The position numbers and the translations under genes are program-made. From assembly GCF_900100385.1 (NCBI RefSeq), contig NZ_FNFC01000001.1, forward strand, positions 124,001-188,000: a stretch of DNA of 64,000 bases. Direction: 5' to 3'. The notes beneath the pieces are model-generated. The model did not search any database. It saw only the letters and a program-made list of their open reading frames with translations, and had not been told where the DNA came from. Positions within the stretch are counted from its first letter, which is position 1; each line of letters starts with the position of its first letter. Of the stretch, positions 7,612 to 15,845 are shown one piece after another. This DNA is from Halovenus aranensis (GTDB lineage: Archaea > Halobacteriota > Halobacteria > Halobacteriales > Haloarculaceae).

Positions 7612-9246
7612 TCAGTTATTCGCGTCTGGCTCGTAGGTCTCGCGGTGGATGACGATTTCTCTGTCCTCGAAGCGGATCGTGACGACGATTTCGTCACCCT
7701 CTGGGTCGAAGGGAGAAGTAACGACTGCCGCCGATGGGAGAGTCTCGGACTCTTTGGACCAGGCCCGGCTGCTGTCTCCAAGACTTGTGGAGTAGACGAC
7801 GAGCTCCTTGGCCTCGATGTCTCCAACATCCGAGAAGTTGACTTCCACCCGTTCGGTTTCGGTATCGAACTCGACGCTGTCGACGACGCGATACTGGTCG
7901 TTATCGACGGGTTCACCCTGCGGAACCGCGATACGCCGGTCGTAGGTGACGAACACGCGCCAGTCGCCGTCGTCGGTCAGCAGGATAATCTGCTCTGTTC
8001 GCTCGACGGTAGTGCCGTTTTCGGAGTCCGTGTACGTTATTCCCCCGAGGACAGCTTCCTCGCCCGCAAGGACTTCCTCCGGCGTGGCGTCTATCTGATT
8101 GAACCAGAATTTACTCGCGTCCCACTCCCGGATGTCGTCGGTACCGAACGCCTCGTCGATAATTGTGGTCTCGGGGTCAGTGTACCCGGACCCAAACGAG
8201 GCATTTTCTCGTTCCTCCTCGCTGAGATTGTCGGGATGGGCCGGATGACTGGAGTGCATCGCGTCGGCTACCGCGTCGAAGTCTTCGTTGTTTATCCCCG
8301 CAACGTACGATTCGAGCACACGCAGCGCGTCGTTCTCGTCGGCCGACTCCTGCGGGTACGATTCGCGGTGGACGACGATTTCGCGGTCTTCGAAACGGAT
8401 AGTGACGACGATTTCGTCGCCCTCGGGGTCGAAGGGCGTAACGAGGTAGTTCAGCGACGGGAGTGTCTCGGCCTCTTGTGACCAGGCTTTACTGTTCTTT
8501 TTGAGGCTCGCCGAGTAGACGACAAGCTCTTTTGCCTCGATGTCGCCGACGCCCGAGACATTTACTGTTGCCCGCTCGCTCGCGGTGTCGAACTCGACGC
8601 CGTCGACGACGCGATACTGGTCGTCATCGACGGGCTCACCCTGCGGAACCTCGACCGGCTCCTGATACGGGAAAAAGACCTGCCACTCCCCGTCCTCTGT
8701 CAGGAGCGTTAGCTGTTCGGTTTTCTCGACAGTACTCCCGTCTTCCGTGGTTTCGTAGGTCACCTCGGCGAGGGCTGCCTTCTCACCGTCGAGGACATCC
8801 GCCAACGTAACGTCCATCTGTTCGAACCAGCGGCCGATAGTGGGCATCTCCTCGATGTCGTCGGTACTGAACTCGTCGTCGACGAGTTCGCGCTCGTAGT
8901 TCTCGTAGCTTCCAAACTCGAACGACGCGTTTTCCATCTCGGACTCGCTGAGGTTGTCGGGGTTGAACGGGTGACGCGAGTGCATCGCGTCGCCAAGTGC
9001 ATCGACGTCTTCCTCGCGTGCTGCCTCGATATACGAATCGAGGACGGCCAGCGGCCCGCCTTCGGTGTCTCCGCCCCCGTCTGGCGTCGCAGAACCGTTG
9101 GGTGTTTCGGTAGGGGTATCGCTGTTATCGGGGCGTGGCGTGTCTGTCCCGTCGCCGCCGTCGTCTGAATCGTCGTTCCCGGTACAGCCTGCGAGCAGAC
9201 TGGCACCGGCTGTCCCAACTGCCGCAATATACTGCCGTCGTTTCAT
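7612..9246 (-). CDS. Lipoprotein with two tandem copies of an NTF2-like domain
   Basis: A 544-residue secreted lipoprotein. The N terminus 'MKRRQYIAAV' has the Arg pair of haloarchaeal Tat lipoproteins and a lipobox LAGC with the lipidated Cys at residue 21. A Thr/Asp/Gly-rich linker runs to about residue 63. Residues 65-298 and 306-540 are two homologous copies of one domain, each beginning with 'LxSYxxxxxxED' and 'DAMHSxHPxxPDNLSE' and ending with 'PFDPEGDEIVVTIRFEDREIV'. The domain looks NTF2/SnoaL-like. The frame continues upstream, but the signal peptide fixes the start at 9246. Function unknown. Confidence 0.85.
   Translation of the reverse strand: MKRRQYIAAVGTAGASLLAGCTGNDDSDDGGDGTDTPRPDNSDTPTETPNGSATPDGGGDTEGGPLAVLDSYIEAAREEDVDALGDAMHSRHPFNPDNLSESEMENASFEFGSYENYERELVDDEFSTDDIEEMPTIGRWFEQMDVTLADVLDGEKAALAEVTYETTEDGSTVEKTEQLTLLTEDGEWQVFFPYQEPVEVPQGEPVDDDQYRVVDGVEFDTASERATVNVSGVGDIEAKELVVYSASLKKNSKAWSQEAETLPSLNYLVTPFDPEGDEIVVTIRFEDREIVVHRESYPQESADENDALRVLESYVAGINNEDFDAVADAMHSSHPAHPDNLSEEERENASFGSGYTDPETTIIDEAFGTDDIREWDASKFWFNQIDATPEEVLAGEEAVLGGITYTDSENGTTVERTEQIILLTDDGDWRVFVTYDRRIAVPQGEPVDNDQYRVVDSVEFDTETERVEVNFSDVGDIEAKELVVYSTSLGDSSRAWSKESETLPSAAVVTSPFDPEGDEIVVTIRFEDREIVIHRETYEPDANN
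7627..8331 (-). repeat. Domain copy 2 of the duplicated lipoprotein (residues 306-540)
   Basis: Second unit. The DNA is also clearly similar to copy 1, for example around 'ttcgtc.ccctc.gggtcgaaggg' at 7690-7713 and 8416-8439. Confidence 0.85.
8353..9054 (-). repeat. Domain copy 1 of the duplicated lipoprotein (residues 65-298)
   Basis: First unit of an internal tandem duplication of about 700 bp. It shares long identical peptide stretches with copy 2, especially near its C-terminal end. Confidence 0.85.
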
Positions 9247-9376
9247 GCCTACTTCTCGTGCTTCTCGACATTTCAACCCCACCAGCTGTTTCACGCAGAG
9301 AAATGCACAGAGACACCGTCTGCCCGTTGGCTGTGGTTTTCGTGGCTTTATGCCCGTGTAGCTTCTCAACGGGAAT

Positions 9377-9820
9377 ATGGACCTGGTAGACTTGTTCAAT
9401 CAGACACCGTTTGTCGAACATCTCGGCATCGAGTTGACCGAGGCCGAAGACGGCTACGCGGAGGGGCGTCTCCCGTTCAGCGACGAGATGCGCTCGAACA
9501 ACCACGGCTCGGTCGCTCACGGCGGCGCGACGTACGCGCTGGCGGATACGGTCGGCGGCGCCGCGGCAATCTCGCTCGCCGGGGACGTGACGCCCACGGT
9601 CGACATGCGAATCGACTACCTCGCCCCGGCTACCACGGAGTTGACTGCGACCGCCGAGGTCATCCGGTTCGGGTCGAGCCTCGCGATGGTGCAGGTCGAC
9701 ATTCACGACACCGACGACGAGCGGGTCGCCACCGCACAGGGCACCTACAAGACAGGCGGGCAGGGGAACGCGACGCCTTGGAAGGGTGACGACGCTCCCT
9801 GGGAAGGCAACGAGGAGTAG
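9377..9820 (+). CDS. PaaI-family thioesterase (hotdog fold)
   Basis: A 147-residue hydrolase of aryl- or acyl-CoA. The PaaI signature 'NNHGSVAHGGATYALADT' (residues about 41-58) includes the HGG motif and the catalytic Asp. 'TVDMRIDYLAPA' follows, which is typical of the family's substrate channel strand. Residues 128-147 form a short acidic Trp-containing tail. A TATA-like 'ctttatgc' at about 9346-9353 predicts a near-leaderless mRNA. In bacteria PaaI removes stalled intermediates from phenylacetate degradation, which is suggestive next to the catabolic genes downstream, but it is also a common stand-alone gene. Confidence 0.9.
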   Translation: MDLVDLFNQTPFVEHLGIELTEAEDGYAEGRLPFSDEMRSNNHGSVAHGGATYALADTVGGAAAISLAGDVTPTVDMRIDYLAPATTELTATAEVIRFGSSLAMVQVDIHDTDDERVATAQGTYKTGGQGNATPWKGDDAPWEGNEE

Positions 9821-9822
9821 CG

Positions 9823-10731
9823 CTACTCGCGCTGGTCGAGCGCGTGCAAGACGCCACGGACGTTCATCCGCTCTTCCTCGCTGGCGTGGGCCTCGCCCCA
9901 GGCGTCTGCCGAGTCGGCACGGGCTGCGAAGTAGTCGGCGACGGCCTCGTCGTCTTCGAGTTCTGCGCGCTTTGCCCGCACCCGCTCGACCCAGTCGGTC
10001 AGCACAGTTTCGTACTTCTCAAGCAGGTCGCCGGTCTCTCTGTCCCCGAAGTGAGCGTAGTACAGTGCCGCTGGGTCGAGGTCTCTGAGGGTCTCGATAT
10101 CCGAGAGACAGCCGTCCAGGTCGAATCCGGGCGGCGGCGACGTGTGCGTGACGCCGTCGATATGCGGTGAGTTGATGCCCGCGGCGTCGCCGGTGAACAC
10201 GCCGTCGTTGGCAGGGTCGTAGAACACCGCCTGGTGGAAGGCATGTCCCGGCGCGTGATGGACCTCCAGCGCGTGGTCGCCGAGGTCGACCGTCTCGCCG
10301 TCTTCCAGCTCGACGAGACGCTCTTCTGGAATCGGCTCCGGCTCGACGTAGTAGCCGATGCGGTCGCCGATGACCTCTTTGGTCCCTTCCCAGATGGCCG
10401 TCGGGTCGGCCAGAAACTGCGCGCCGGCCTCGTAGAGACAGACCTCGGCGTCGGGGCAGGCCTCAGCGAGCAGGTGTGCCCCGCCCGCGTGGTCGAGGTG
10501 GACGTGTGTCGGCGCGATAACATCGAGGTCTTCGGGCGCGATGCCGACGGTCTCCATCGCTTCGAGTACCGTCTCGTACCTGTAGCCGGTTCCGGTGTCG
10601 ATGAGCGCCGGCCGCTCGGCGTCGAGGATGTACACTAGACCGTACCCCGGTGTCCCGTACATCTCGACGTCGACGTAATAGAGGTCGGTCGTCCCTACGG
10701 CCGTCGCCTCGTGAATCTCACCAAGTGCCAT
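9823..10731 (-). CDS. Metallo-beta-lactamase-fold hydrolase
   Basis: A 302-residue MBL-superfamily enzyme of the glyoxalase II/arylsulfatase-like type. The zinc motif is 'THVHLDHAGG' with H76, H78, D80 and H81. A further ligand His lies in 'HHAPGHAFHQAVFYD', the bridging Asp in 'VFTGDAAG', and a last His in 'YYAHFGDRETG'. The frame extends upstream, but ATG 10731 ('MALGEIHEAT') gives the family N terminus. It ends 2 nt from the convergent PaaI gene. The substrate cannot be deduced; a thioester or lactone is plausible. Confidence 0.88.
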   Translation of the reverse strand: MALGEIHEATAVGTTDLYYVDVEMYGTPGYGLVYILDAERPALIDTGTGYRYETVLEAMETVGIAPEDLDVIAPTHVHLDHAGGAHLLAEACPDAEVCLYEAGAQFLADPTAIWEGTKEVIGDRIGYYVEPEPIPEERLVELEDGETVDLGDHALEVHHAPGHAFHQAVFYDPANDGVFTGDAAGINSPHIDGVTHTSPPPGFDLDGCLSDIETLRDLDPAALYYAHFGDRETGDLLEKYETVLTDWVERVRAKRAELEDDEAVADYFAARADSADAWGEAHASEEERMNVRGVLHALDQRE

Positions 10732-10808
10732 ACTATACCCGGATGGCGCTCTCACAAGAGCGTTTCTGTCAGCTAACACGCACCAATTGTCAGACCTCGT
10801 CCGTAGCG

Positions 10809-11381
10809 CTATCGTCCGGGATGGCGGCTGATATCTGCAAACGCGGACTCGATATCGTCGAGACCATCGAGTGCCTCTTCTAACTCCTCGCGGAGCGTCT
10901 CGACCTGTTGTTGGAGTGCTTCGAGTTCTTCGTTGTCCTCGGCTTCCTCGTCCGAGAGTTCGCTTTCGAGCAAGGCGAGTTTCGACGTGAGTTCGAAGTA
11001 CTCCGAGAGCGTGTCGTCGTGGCGGATGACCTCGAGCTGTTGTTCGATTGCCTCGACTAGGTCGTCTTTCTCGACTGGCTTACAGAGATAGTCGTCGAAG
11101 GGCATGTCGACGATATCGATGCCCGGGTCGACCGCCGTCAGCATGATGACCCGGCAGTCGTACCCCTTCTCGCGTATCTGTTCGAGCACCTCGTCGCCAG
11201 AGATATCGGGCATGCGGCGGTCGAGCAGGACAACGTCTACGTCGACATCCATCGACTCCAGTGCGCCGTTGCCACTGTACGCGACTCGGGTGTCGAAGGC
11301 ATCCCGCAGTCGAAGCGCGTACACGTCTGCCACTTCCTGCTCGTCGTCGACGACTAACACGGTGGCGTTCTCGACGGACAC
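10809..11381 (-). CDS. HalX-domain response regulator
   Basis: A two-component receiver protein of 190 residues. The receiver domain (about 5-115) has the acidic pair D12/D13, the phosphoacceptor D54 in 'VVLLDRRMPDISGDE', T82 and the conserved K101. It is followed by a HalX domain (about 118-185), a helical output module largely confined to haloarchaea, with coiled-coil heptads 'LEALQQQVETLREELEEAL'. No DNA-binding domain is present, so output is probably through protein interaction. No histidine kinase is adjacent; it is an orphan. A TATA element at 11409-11416 predicts a short leader. Confidence 0.93.
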   Translation of the reverse strand: MSVENATVLVVDDEQEVADVYALRLRDAFDTRVAYSGNGALESMDVDVDVVLLDRRMPDISGDEVLEQIREKGYDCRVIMLTAVDPGIDIVDMPFDDYLCKPVEKDDLVEAIEQQLEVIRHDDTLSEYFELTSKLALLESELSDEEAEDNEELEALQQQVETLREELEEALDGLDDIESAFADISRHPGR

Positions 11382-11408
11382 ACTCTAAGTTCGTTGCCCC
11401 GGGTGTAA

Positions 11409-11416
11409 TAAGTGTA
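11409..11416 (-). promoter_or_regulatory. TATA box of the HalX regulator
   Basis: On the minus strand the element reads ACTTATTA, about 30 nt upstream of the ATG at 11381. Confidence 0.5.
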
Positions 11417-11468
11417 TGTGTCGCTGTCGGCCCGACTCCGACATTCGACGAGGTTCGATGCCGCAGGA

Positions 11469-11476
11469 TTATATAG
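11469..11476 (+). promoter_or_regulatory. TATA box of the BadH-like gene, leaderless
   Basis: TTATATAG is centred 25 nt upstream of the ATG at 11498, so the first transcribed base should be the A of the start codon. Confidence 0.65.
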
Positions 11477-11497
11477 ACTGGCCTCGACACGCGTGGT

Positions 11498-12262
11498 ATG
11501 CGTGGACTTGACACGAAAACCGCACTCGTCACGGGAGGCGGTGGCGGGTTCGGGACGGCAATTGCCCGCCGGCTGGCGACAGAAGGAGCAACCGTCGCAG
11601 TCAACGACCTCGACGAGCAGCGCACGGCCGACACCGTCGAGGCGATACGAGAGGCCGGCGGAGAGGCGTTTCCCGCCGTCGCCGACGTGACTGACCTTGC
11701 GGCCGTTCAGTCGATGGTCGCCGAGGTTGAGGACCGCGCCGGGCTGGATATACTGGTGAACAACGCCGGCTGGGACCGCATCTCCTGGTTTCTCGACCAA
11801 GAGCCCGAGGCGTGGGACCGGATTCTCGATGTCAATCTCCGTGGGCAGATTAACTGCGCCCGTGCTGCCGGCGAACTCTTTTCGGCACAGGAACACGGCA
11901 CAATTGTCGCAATCTCCTCGGACGCGGGACGGGTCGGCTCGTCTGGCGAGGCGGTTTACGCCGGAACGAAAGGCGGCGTGATTGCCTTTACCAAGACACT
12001 CGCCCGGGAACTGGCACGGGACGGCGTCACCTGTAACGTCGTCTGTCCGGGGCCAGCAGACACCCCGATGACCCGCGAGATGCGCGCCGAGTCTGACCTT
12101 GCGGCGTCGATTTTCGATGCTATGGAGGACCAGACGCCGCTGGGCCGGATGACCGACCCCGACGACGTGGCCGGCGCTGTTGCCTTCCTCGCGAGCGACG
12201 ACGCCGCCTTCGTCACCGGTCAGGTACTCAGCGTCTCTGGCGGGCTCACGATGGTCGGCTGA
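11498..12262 (+). CDS. SDR-family 2-hydroxycyclohexanecarboxyl-CoA dehydrogenase-like (BadH-like)
   Basis: A 254-residue short-chain dehydrogenase. NAD is bound by 'TGGGGGFG' (residues 12-19). The catalytic triad is S140/S141, Y154 and K158. The segments 'NNAGWD', 'SSDAGRVGSSGEAVYAGTKGG', 'NVVCPGPADT' and 'SVSGGLTM' match BadH of Rhodopseudomonas palustris closely; BadH oxidises 2-hydroxycyclohexanecarboxyl-CoA in the alicyclic branch of benzoate degradation. The exact substrate here is inferred. FabG-like or 3-hydroxyacyl-CoA activity is the alternative. The neighbouring ligase-like and MaoC genes on the same strand support an acyl-CoA pathway. Confidence 0.85.
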   Translation: MRGLDTKTALVTGGGGGFGTAIARRLATEGATVAVNDLDEQRTADTVEAIREAGGEAFPAVADVTDLAAVQSMVAEVEDRAGLDILVNNAGWDRISWFLDQEPEAWDRILDVNLRGQINCARAAGELFSAQEHGTIVAISSDAGRVGSSGEAVYAGTKGGVIAFTKTLARELARDGVTCNVVCPGPADTPMTREMRAESDLAASIFDAMEDQTPLGRMTDPDDVAGAVAFLASDDAAFVTGQVLSVSGGLTMVG

Positions 12263-12278
12263 GCCCAGCCAGACGGGG

Positions 12279-12285
12279 TTTTAAG
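12279..12285 (+). promoter_or_regulatory. TATA box of the ligase-like gene
   Basis: TTTTAAG lies about 28 nt upstream of the ATG at 12311, implying its own leaderless transcript even though the BadH-like gene ends only 48 nt upstream. Confidence 0.5.
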
Positions 12286-12310
12286 TGCCGAATCTTCGTA
12301 CAAGACGCTC

Positions 12311-13474
12311 ATGTACGATAGTACCGTGCTAGCAGACCTCGGGGAGCAACTCGAACGGGCCAGTGAGTACGAGCTATACGAGCAGGCCTTCGAGGACGCC
12401 GGTATCGCGCCAGCGGACATCGATAGCTGGGAGGCGTTTCAGGAGGTCCCGTTCACCGAGCCGGGGGACCTGAAAGCAGATTTCGACGAACACGGCCCGG
12501 AAGGGTCGCTGTACACGCCGGGGGCGATGATTTCGTTCTCGCCGCTGGGTGACGACCTCGCGCCGATGTTCGACACCGAGGCCGACCTCGAATACGAGGC
12601 CGAGGTCAACGCAAGCGTACTCGCCGAAGCCGGCATCGCGGAGGGCGACCGCGTCGCAAACACCTTTGGCTACCAGCTCTTTGGCACGGGCTACCTGTTG
12701 CATCGCGGCCTCGAGGCCCTGGGGGCGGAGGTACTCCCACTCGGGCCGGGTGACTCCGAGCAGGCCGCCGACACTATCGAACAGTTCGACGTAGATGCCC
12801 TCGTGGGTAATCCAAGCTTCGCGTTAAAAATCGCCGAGGCAGGGGCGACCGTCGACACGTTCGTCGGTGCGGGCGAGCCGTTCACGTCGGTACCGGGTTA
12901 CCGCGAGGAAGTCAAATCGGCACTGGGTGCCGACACCGCAGTCGACTACTTCGGCAGTCGCCAGGTGTTGCCAATCGCCAGCGAGACGGCCGAGGAAGAC
13001 GGCCTGCACGTCACAGACGAGTACGCAATCGTCGAAATCGTCGACCCCGACACCGGCGACCCGCTCGGTGTCGGTGAGCGTGGGGAAGTCGTCGTCACAC
13101 ACCGGCGCAAAGAGGGGTTCCCGCTGGTCAGGTACCGGACCGGTGACCTCGCGGAACTCGAACGTCGGGGCGACGACCTGGTTCTCCCTAACGGTGTCAT
13201 CGGTCGGACCGACGACCGCCTGAAGGTCAAAGGCGTCAAACTCTATCCCGAGGCAGTGCCGACGGTGTTGGCCGGATTCGACGGCCTCACCGGCGAGTAC
13301 GCAATCCGTGTCACTCGGCCCGACGCGACAGACCACCTCGACGTTCGATGTGAGGGCGAGGCAGACGCGGACGCGCTCGCCGCCGCGCTCTCCGAGCGAC
13401 TGCTCATCTCGCCCGACGAGGTGACCGTCGTCTCCGAGCTGGAAGCGACGGGAGTTCTCGACGAGCGGTACTGA
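12311..13474 (+). CDS. Phenylacetate-CoA-ligase-like protein lacking the ATP P-loop
   Basis: A 387-residue member of the adenylate-forming superfamily. The late motifs are present: 'GYQLFGTGYLLHRGLEALGAEV' (part of the PaaK core), 'YFGSRQVLPIAS', 'RYRTGDLAEL' (the ATP-ribose-binding Asp) and 'GRTDDRLKVKGVKLYP' (hinge). The usual 'SSGTTGxP' P-loop is not recognisable; the corresponding stretch (about residues 73-90) reads 'MISFSPLGDDLAPMFDT'. It is also about 45 residues shorter than PaaK. It may use a different acyl-activating chemistry, act as a carrier or regulator, or be catalytically degenerate. It sits between BadH-like and MaoC genes. Confidence 0.7.
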   Translation: MYDSTVLADLGEQLERASEYELYEQAFEDAGIAPADIDSWEAFQEVPFTEPGDLKADFDEHGPEGSLYTPGAMISFSPLGDDLAPMFDTEADLEYEAEVNASVLAEAGIAEGDRVANTFGYQLFGTGYLLHRGLEALGAEVLPLGPGDSEQAADTIEQFDVDALVGNPSFALKIAEAGATVDTFVGAGEPFTSVPGYREEVKSALGADTAVDYFGSRQVLPIASETAEEDGLHVTDEYAIVEIVDPDTGDPLGVGERGEVVVTHRRKEGFPLVRYRTGDLAELERRGDDLVLPNGVIGRTDDRLKVKGVKLYPEAVPTVLAGFDGLTGEYAIRVTRPDATDHLDVRCEGEADADALAAALSERLLISPDEVTVVSELEATGVLDERY

Positions 13475-13477
13475 GCC

Positions 13478-13870
13478 GTGGTCCGACGTCCGCGCGAGGG
13501 AGAGAGGCACACGTACGAGCGGACATTTGCCACCGAGGAGGTCGAGCAGTTCGCGGCCCTGTCCGGCGACGCCCAGCCCCGGCATACCGAACCCGACGAG
13601 GACGGCAGGCTGCTGGTTCAGGGGTTACTGACTGCGACACTCCCGACGAAAATCGGCGGTGACCTCGCGATGCTCGCACACACGATGGACATCGAGTTCA
13701 CTCGACCGGTTTACACCGGCCAGACGATTGCCTGTACTTGGACGAACGAGCGCGTCGAGGAACGCGAGGGCCGGTACGTCATCACGGCCGATATCGTCTG
13801 TACGCGAGAGGAGACGACAGTGCTTCGTGCCACCATCGAGGGTCACGTCGGGAAAGAGACGGCTACCTGA
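13478..13870 (+). CDS. MaoC-like enoyl-CoA hydratase (hotdog fold)
   Basis: A 130-residue protein with the hydratase-2 signature 'FAALSGDAQPRHTE', where D31 and H36 are the catalytic residues of (R)-specific enoyl-CoA hydratases. Hotdog core strands follow ('DIEFTRPVYTGQTIACTWT'). The start is a GTG 3 nt after the ligase-like stop codon, so the two are cotranscribed and probably translationally coupled. The gene overlaps the 3' end of the convergent racemase gene by 8 bp. Inferred role is hydration of an unsaturated acyl-CoA before oxidation by the BadH-like dehydrogenase. Confidence 0.82.
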   Translation: MVRRPREGERHTYERTFATEEVEQFAALSGDAQPRHTEPDEDGRLLVQGLLTATLPTKIGGDLAMLAHTMDIEFTRPVYTGQTIACTWTNERVEEREGRYVITADIVCTREETTVLRATIEGHVGKETAT

Positions 13871-15011
13871 CTGCCGTGCTCGCTTTGAGCCGCTGTATTT
13901 CTTCGGCTCCGTAGCCGGCCTCCCGGAGAACGTCGCCGGTGTGTTCGCCGTGTTCGGGGACCGATTCGTCGGTTTCGGGGAGCGCCACGCCACAGCCGGG
14001 GAACCCGACACGGGGCGGGGCCGTCTCCGGCCGTTCGGGAAGTCGGTCGGCAATCTGTGGGTGGTTGAGGGCCTCTGCCGGCGTGAGAACCGGGGCGACT
14101 GGCACCTCCTCGCTCAGCCTCTCGACCCACTCCTCGCGTCGCCGACGCTCGAACAACTCGACCAGTTCCGCCCGGAGGGCTGCCCGCTCTGTGGCGTCGT
14201 CCGTGCCGTGGACCGGCACGAGGTCCGGCCGGTCGACCTCGCGACAGAACTGCTCCCAGAATGTCGATTCGAGGGCTCCCAGTGTGACGTAGTTTCCGTC
14301 GGCTGTCTCGTAGACATCGTACCACGGCGCGCCACCAGTCAGCATCGTCTCGCCGGGACGCGGGTCGCCGTCGCATAGTGCCGCCCCGGCCAGCGTGTGT
14401 GAAAACGATGCGACCACGTCTGTCATCGACACGTCGAGGTAGCCGCCGCCGTTGCCCAGTTCACGCGAGAGGATGCCACCGACCAGCGAGAACGCAGCGA
14501 ACAGCCCGCCGGCCATATCGGCGACCTGATAGCCCGGGACCTGTGGCTTTGCCTCCTCGTCTTCCCGGGTCACATCGAGCAGTCCAGCGAGACCGACGTA
14601 GTTGATGTCGTGACCGGCCCGGTCAGCATAGGGGCCAGTCTGCCCGTACCCCGACAGCGAGCAATACACCAAGTCGTCGTTGTACTCTCTAAGGCGCTCG
14701 TAGTCGACGCCCAACCGGTCGACCACCCCTGGCCGGAACCCTTCGACAACGGCATCCACACCGCCGACAAGCTCGTAGAACACCGCCCTCCCGGCGTCAG
14801 ACTTCAGGTCGAGTGCCAGGCTCCGTTTCCCGCGGTTGACCGCCTCGAACAGCGTCCGGTCGTCGGTAAACGACAGCTCCCGTGCAGGGTCGCCGGCCGC
14901 CGGCTCTTCGACCGTAATCACATCTGCCCCCATATCGGCGAGTAGCTGTGTCGCGTACGGTCCCGGGAGAATTCCGGAGAGGTCGAGTACCCTGACGCCG
15001 TCGAGATGCAT
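13863..15011 (-). CDS. CaiB/BaiF-family protein, alpha-methylacyl-CoA racemase-like
   Basis: A 382-residue class III CoA-transferase superfamily protein. The usual annotation would be CoA-transferase, but the active site reads 'GHDINYVGLAGLL' followed by 'QVADMAGG'. That gives H134 and D165, the His/Asp pair used by alpha-methylacyl-CoA racemases, with the same spacing as in the mycobacterial enzyme. I therefore favour a racemase interconverting 2-methylacyl-CoA epimers, or a similar alpha-proton transfer. Start at ATG 15011 ('MHLDGVRVLDLSG') because the 13 upstream residues are not family-like. Its neighbours are acyl-CoA enzymes. Confidence 0.85.
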   Translation of the reverse strand: MHLDGVRVLDLSGILPGPYATQLLADMGADVITVEEPAAGDPARELSFTDDRTLFEAVNRGKRSLALDLKSDAGRAVFYELVGGVDAVVEGFRPGVVDRLGVDYERLREYNDDLVYCSLSGYGQTGPYADRAGHDINYVGLAGLLDVTREDEEAKPQVPGYQVADMAGGLFAAFSLVGGILSRELGNGGGYLDVSMTDVVASFSHTLAGAALCDGDPRPGETMLTGGAPWYDVYETADGNYVTLGALESTFWEQFCREVDRPDLVPVHGTDDATERAALRAELVELFERRRREEWVERLSEEVPVAPVLTPAEALNHPQIADRLPERPETAPPRVGFPGCGVALPETDESVPEHGEHTGDVLREAGYGAEEIQRLKASTAVR

Positions 15012-15118
15012 GCACCTCAAATCGACCGTCAGGATGTTATAGCTTCTCATGGCTACTATTTCCCCAACAGAAACCTCGAGTCGCCTTTTTAGTTATTCTC
15101 GTGATAGGTAGTCGTACA

Positions 15119-15802
15119 ATGAGTCAGTCCATCTCCAGTAACACGTCCGACGGGTCGGTACTCGGGGACGTTTTCGGCGTCGTCGTAGATACACAGAGTT
15201 ACAAGAATCTCGCGTACCTGCTGCTCGCGTTTCCACTGGGACTGTTCTATTTCGTGTTTCTCTCGGTCGGACTATCCCTCGGAATCGGTCTCTCGGTGCT
15301 GTTTGTTGGTCTTTTCATCCTGTTTGCAACCGTTTCGGGGCTTCGGGTCGTCGCCGCCTTCGAGCGCACCCTTGCGAACAGCCTGCTCGATGTCGATATC
15401 GCCAGTCCCGACGATGTTCGACCACAGGGCGACGGTCTCGTTGCGACCGGGAAAGCCTACCTCCGCGCCCCGTCGACGTGGCGTGGCCTCGGATTCGTCT
15501 TTTTGAAGTTCTGGGTCGGTATCCTCTCGTTCGTGTTGCTCGTGTCGTCTCTCGGTATCGCAGTCGAACTCATCCTGGCTCCGGTCTCGGATGTCGCCAT
15601 CGAGGTACAGATCGGGGACTGGCAGCCTGCCAGTAGCATCGAGACGCCGGTCGAGCAGGCCGCTGGCGTCCTCGCCGGGGCCGCCCTCGCCCTCGTCTCC
15701 TTGCACATCCTGAACGCCTTCGCGCGGGTCAACGCACAGATTGCCGCCGCACTGCTCGGAGCGGATTCCCCAGACGGTCGCGGCGAACAGACACGCCGTT
15801 GA
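15119..15802 (+). CDS. Putative sensor-domain membrane protein
   Basis: A 227-residue membrane protein of the 'putative sensor' family (PF13796-like), which in other proteins is fused to histidine kinases but here is free-standing. Helices are expected at about 32-50, 52-78, 125-152 and 180-205. The motif 'SVGLSLGIGLSVLFVGLFIL' marks the paired first helices. The family segment 'APSTWRGLGFVFLKFWVGI' follows. A TATA-like 'tttttagttatt' at 15087-15098 precedes the ATG. Ligand and partner are unknown; a membrane-associated signal-perception role is inferred. Confidence 0.8.
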   Translation: MSQSISSNTSDGSVLGDVFGVVVDTQSYKNLAYLLLAFPLGLFYFVFLSVGLSLGIGLSVLFVGLFILFATVSGLRVVAAFERTLANSLLDVDIASPDDVRPQGDGLVATGKAYLRAPSTWRGLGFVFLKFWVGILSFVLLVSSLGIAVELILAPVSDVAIEVQIGDWQPASSIETPVEQAAGVLAGAALALVSLHILNAFARVNAQIAAALLGADSPDGRGEQTRR

Positions 15803-15845
15803 GACCGCCGAGGCTCTCGCACAGTGCGGTCTGTCGTACTCTGTA

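Noticed and set aside
13863-15011. Simple CoA-transferase call for the CaiB/BaiF protein.
   Set aside because: The His134/Asp165 pair and 'GHDINY' motif fit racemases better than formyl-CoA transferases.
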